A stretch of 7,032 bases of DNA from Deltaproteobacteria bacterium. GTDB taxonomy: Bacteria; Myxococcota_A; UBA9160; SMWR01. Of this stretch, positions 6,157 through 7,032 are shown piece after piece. The DNA lies in assembly GCA_019313605.1 (NCBI GenBank), contig JAFDAW010000142.1, positions 1 through 7,032 of the forward strand. The letters run 5' to 3'. Both the position numbers and the translations under genes were made by a program. The notes beneath the pieces were generated by a model, which had not been told where the DNA came from, made no database searches, and was given only the letters and a program-made list of their open reading frames with translations. Numbering within the stretch: position 1 is the first letter of the stretch; every line of letters begins with the position of its first letter.

Positions 6157-7032
6157 GTGAAATCATCGATCCTCGTCTTGAGCGCGTTTGCGCTCGTCGC
6201 ACTTCCGCAGCTTGCGTTCGGCTATCCGCTCGACGCCTACGAGGAGACGGGCATGTTGCGGCTGGAAGCCTACCGGCTCGCCCAGACCGGGAAGGTCAAG
6301 GGGCGACTGCTCCCGCCCGGAGGGCAGCTCAAGAGTGAGGACATCGAGCTTCGCTTGATCGATCAGCCCGATTTCGAAATCCCGGCTCCGGACCCCGCGC
6401 TCAACGCCGAGCTCCTTTCGCTTCTCGGCGAGGACGCCGATGGCTACGCGATCGCCATGCTGGACCTCACGGACCCCAAGAAACCGCGCTATGCGGCCCA
6501 CAACGCGGAGCAGAACCAGAACCCGGGCAGCGTCGGCAAGCTGATGGTCGGTCTCGCCTTTTTCCAGACCCTCGCCGACGTCTACCCCGACGACACCGCG
6601 GCGCGCGACGCACTCTTGTACAAGACCCACCACGTCGCGGACGCGTTCATCCGCTCGGACGGTCACAAGGTTCCGTTCTGGCAGCCCGGGGATAACGACG
6701 TCGTCTACCGCCCGATTCAGGAGGGCGACGACGGCAACCTCTGGACCTGGCTCGACTGGATGATGTCGAGCAGCTCCAACGCCGCGGCCAGCACGGTGAT
6801 GTCGCAACTCGTGCTGCTCTCCCACTTTGGCGCCGAGTACCCCATCTCTGCGGAAGCCGCCGCCAAGTTCTTCGCCGACACCCCGAAGTCGAAACTCTCG
6901 AGCATCTACACCAAAGCCATCCAGAGCCCGCTCACCCGCAACGGCCTCGACGTCAGCAAGCTGCGCCAGGGGAGTTTCTTCACGCGGGAGGGCAAGGCGC
7001 GCATCCCGGGCACCAACAGCGCGGCGACGCCG
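6157..7032 (+). CDS. Exported serine hydrolase of the beta-lactamase/PBP-like fold (3' end missing)
   Basis: The frame is open for 292 codons from GTG to the right edge, so the C-terminus is missing. Residues 1-22 form a clear signal peptide (K2, hydrophobic core 5-20, likely cleavage after A-F-G22), placing the enzyme in the envelope. NPGSVGKL holds the SxxK motif (S125 nucleophile, K128). WMMSSSSNAAAS holds the SxN motif (S206-N208), preceded by the usual helix. The stretch GTNSAATP at the very end resembles the N-x-x-TP segment that precedes the KTG box in serine beta-lactamases and related hydrolases; KTG itself would lie beyond the window. The family includes beta-lactamases, D-Ala-D-Ala carboxypeptidases and esterases. 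The roughly 100 residues between signal peptide and SxxK are longer than in a minimal class A beta-lactamase, so I make no resistance claim. Only two bases separate it from the dikinase stop, so co-transcription is very likely. Substrate is unknown. Confidence 0.83.
   Translation, partial: MKSSILVLSAFALVALPQLAFGYPLDAYEETGMLRLEAYRLAQTGKVKGRLLPPGGQLKSEDIELRLIDQPDFEIPAPDPALNAELLSLLGEDADGYAIAMLDLTDPKKPRYAAHNAEQNQNPGSVGKLMVGLAFFQTLADVYPDDTAARDALLYKTHHVADAFIRSDGHKVPFWQPGDNDVVYRPIQEGDDGNLWTWLDWMMSSSSNAAASTVMSQLVLLSHFGAEYPISAEAAAKFFADTPKSKLSSIYTKAIQSPLTRNGLDVSKLRQGSFFTREGKARIPGTNSAATP

Noticed and set aside
6163..6825. Minus-strand open frame of 220 codons opposite the serine hydrolase
   Set aside because: It has no domain or ribosome site, and the plus strand carries a signal peptide plus SxxK and SxN motifs.
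6157..7032. Calling the serine hydrolase an antibiotic-resistance beta-lactamase
   Set aside because: SxxK and SxN occur in many PBP-like hydrolases, the KTG region is outside the window, and the N-terminal spacing is unlike a minimal class A enzyme.

Overview
The window holds three genes and almost no other space. One incomplete gene fills positions 1-3111 on the minus strand. A 106-base divergent intergenic region follows, then a two-gene plus-strand unit from 3218 to the right edge. The DNA is GC-rich (clearly above 60% by eye), with strong G/C preference at third codon positions and two N-terminal Sec-type signal peptides. This suggests a GC-rich Gram-negative bacterium, perhaps myxobacterial or another former deltaproteobacterial lineage. 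That placement is an inference from style, because the window has no marker gene. No RNA genes, insertion sequences, CRISPR arrays or terminators were seen.

Left part (1-3111, minus): a 1037-residue open frame with no stop inside the window. It has about 12 membrane helices resembling the nucleotide-transporter (NTT, ATP/ADP carrier) branch of MFS-like proteins. These are followed by roughly 450 residues of HEAT-like helical repeats and a cyclic-nucleotide-binding domain that runs into the left edge.

Middle (3112-3217): the divergent promoter region. It carries a good Shine-Dalgarno site for the minus gene and weak candidate -10 elements on both strands. The plus-strand gene has no Shine-Dalgarno site and may be read from a leaderless transcript.

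Right part (3218-7032, plus): first comes a 978-residue exported protein with a long uncharacterised N-terminal region. It continues with a phosphohistidine (swivelling) domain and ends with a PPDK/PEP-synthase-type ATP-grasp domain. This domain order matches plant glucan, water dikinase (GWD) and not PEP synthase, and the PEP/pyruvate TIM barrel is absent. Two bases after its stop begins a second exported protein, a serine hydrolase of the beta-lactamase/PBP fold with SxxK and SxN motifs, cut by the right edge.

The main puzzle is an apparently intact ATP-dependent dikinase carrying an export signal, in an envelope compartment not normally supplied with ATP. It lies divergent from an NTT-like carrier and directly upstream of an exported serine hydrolase. 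A working hypothesis is an envelope phosphorylation system in which the carrier supplies nucleotide or is co-regulated. The sequence shows the parts but does not prove that they work together.
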